Below the pieces are notes generated by a model, which did not search any database, was not told the origin of the DNA, and saw only the letters and a list, made by a program, of their open reading frames with translations. From contig CANHMJ010000072.1 of NCBI GenBank assembly GCA_947461805.1, forward strand, positions 1-7,197: DNA of 7,197 nt, in the 5' to 3' direction. Position numbers and translations under genes: made by a program. Origin of the DNA: Burkholderiaceae bacterium. GTDB lineage: Bacteria; Pseudomonadota; Gammaproteobacteria; Burkholderiales; Burkholderiaceae. Position 1 is the first letter of the stretch; every line of letters begins with the position of its first letter. Shown piece after piece: positions 6,494-7,197 of the stretch.

Positions 6494-7197
6494 TTAGAGT
6501 TTTGAAAATAAGTTACTTTGCTGCAGTCTAGCAAACATTGCCTGGGCAGCGTTAAGCAAGGTTTGGGCTCTAGTATAAGATGCCGTTGCCGCAGCCATGT
6601 CTGTATCCAATAGTACCGACTGAGTATCCGCCAATTGGACCCCAAATGCCGACATTGCAGTTTTGGCATTATCTACCTGGGCAGCCACCCCACCACTCCG
6701 TTGTACCGTCATGTTGAGCTGGTCAAATGAGGCGTTTAAGCCTGCAGATACTTGATCCGCAGTTTGAGTCGTTATGCCGGTATTTTGGCCTTTTTCGTCT
6801 AAATAAGTCACAAATTTCTGGATATTGATGTACATCTGGCTATTTTCAGGGGTCCTAAGGGTCCCGCCAGTACCAAATGCATCATTAAATTTCACCCCCG
6901 ACTCCACCATCACATTAGGCTCGATCTGAACCTGATTGACGGCATCCCCAAAGATCGGGTTGCCGGTTCCGTCCTTGGCTGTCATTTGCTGCTTCATAGC
7001 AATCAAAATCTGCTCAGCCTGGACTTTTAAAGCCTTGTAATTGGTTGGATTTAAAGAACCGCTCTGTGATTGCACAAACAGCTGTTTTAAGCTGTTCATT
7101 TCATTTACCAAACTGTCCATTTGTGTTTGCGCATTGGCATGGGAGCTGGCCACAAAATTTTGATTTGCCTTGAACATGTCCAGACGAGAAATATCAA
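6494..7197 (-). CDS. flgL: FlgL, flagellar hook-filament junction protein, 5' end outside the window
   Basis: FlgL (HAP3) is exported through the flagellar apparatus and forms the junction ring between FlgK and the filament. About 234 residues are present. The frame stays open through the right edge (DISRLD precedes the ATG at 7177), and the first visible residues align with the second N-terminal helix of FlgL, so roughly 60-75 residues including the STGKR-type segment lie beyond the window and ATG 7177 is internal. Supporting features are the NGNPIFG-like turn (GTGNPIFGD) after the helical region, and the C-terminal helix ending MFARLQQSNLFSKL after LLDTDMAAATASYTRAQTLL. That end fits FlgL (…SLFDYL type) better than flagellin (…NQVLSLL type). 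It is the first visible gene of the minus-strand run; flgK would be expected upstream. Confidence 0.9.
   Translation of the reverse strand, partial: DISRLDMFKANQNFVASSHANAQTQMDSLVNEMNSLKQLFVQSQSGSLNPTNYKALKVQAEQILIAMKQQMTAKDGTGNPIFGDAVNQVQIEPNVMVESGVKFNDAFGTGGTLRTPENSQMYINIQKFVTYLDEKGQNTGITTQTADQVSAGLNASFDQLNMTVQRSGGVAAQVDNAKTAMSAFGVQLADTQSVLLDTDMAAATASYTRAQTLLNAAQAMFARLQQSNLFSKL

Noticed and set aside
7175..7177. ATG as the start of FlgL
   Set aside because: The frame continues past the right edge and the conserved FlgL N-terminal segment is absent, so this is an internal methionine.

Overview
The window looks like part of a flagellar gene cluster from a Gram-negative, probably betaproteobacterial (Burkholderiales-type) genome. 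That reading rests on the protein sequences: a MotB with the GGHGHHGG/AYADF N-terminus, a MotA of the 286-residue H+-stator type, a FlhB, a FlgL, and an M23 peptidase of the membrane-anchored type common in betaproteobacteria. The moderate base composition would fit a Polynucleobacter-like freshwater lineage, but this genus-level guess is weak and untested.

Left part (1-1515, plus strand): the 3' part of a membrane-anchored M23 zinc endopeptidase cut by the window edge, then a 97-bp gap and a small lipoprotein of unknown function. The lipoprotein gene runs tail-to-tail into flhB; the two stop codons overlap within a TTAA.

Right part (7197-1512, minus strand): a tightly packed, probably co-transcribed series in transcription order: flgL (hook-filament junction protein, 5' end outside the window), motA, motB, a secreted TPR-like protein (start reassigned here to a TTG at 4573), a small single-span membrane protein, a Sel1-repeat lipoprotein, and flhB (export-gate switch protein). 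Intergenic gaps are 18, 5, 4, 22, 32 and 71 bp, and no convincing internal promoter or terminator was seen. Any operon promoter lies to the right of the window.

Working together: FlgL caps the hook so that the filament can attach. MotA and MotB form the proton-driven stator anchored to peptidoglycan. FlhB controls the substrate switch of the flagellar export apparatus. The three envelope proteins between motB and flhB are not recognised as standard flagellar components. Their position, periplasmic or envelope targeting and helical-repeat content make them candidates for stator or motor accessory factors; this is an inference from context and the most interesting point in the window. The M23 peptidase and the small lipoprotein may be unrelated housekeeping genes. 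No RNA genes, mobile elements, CRISPR arrays or long repeats were seen, and no gene-free stretch exceeds 100 bp.
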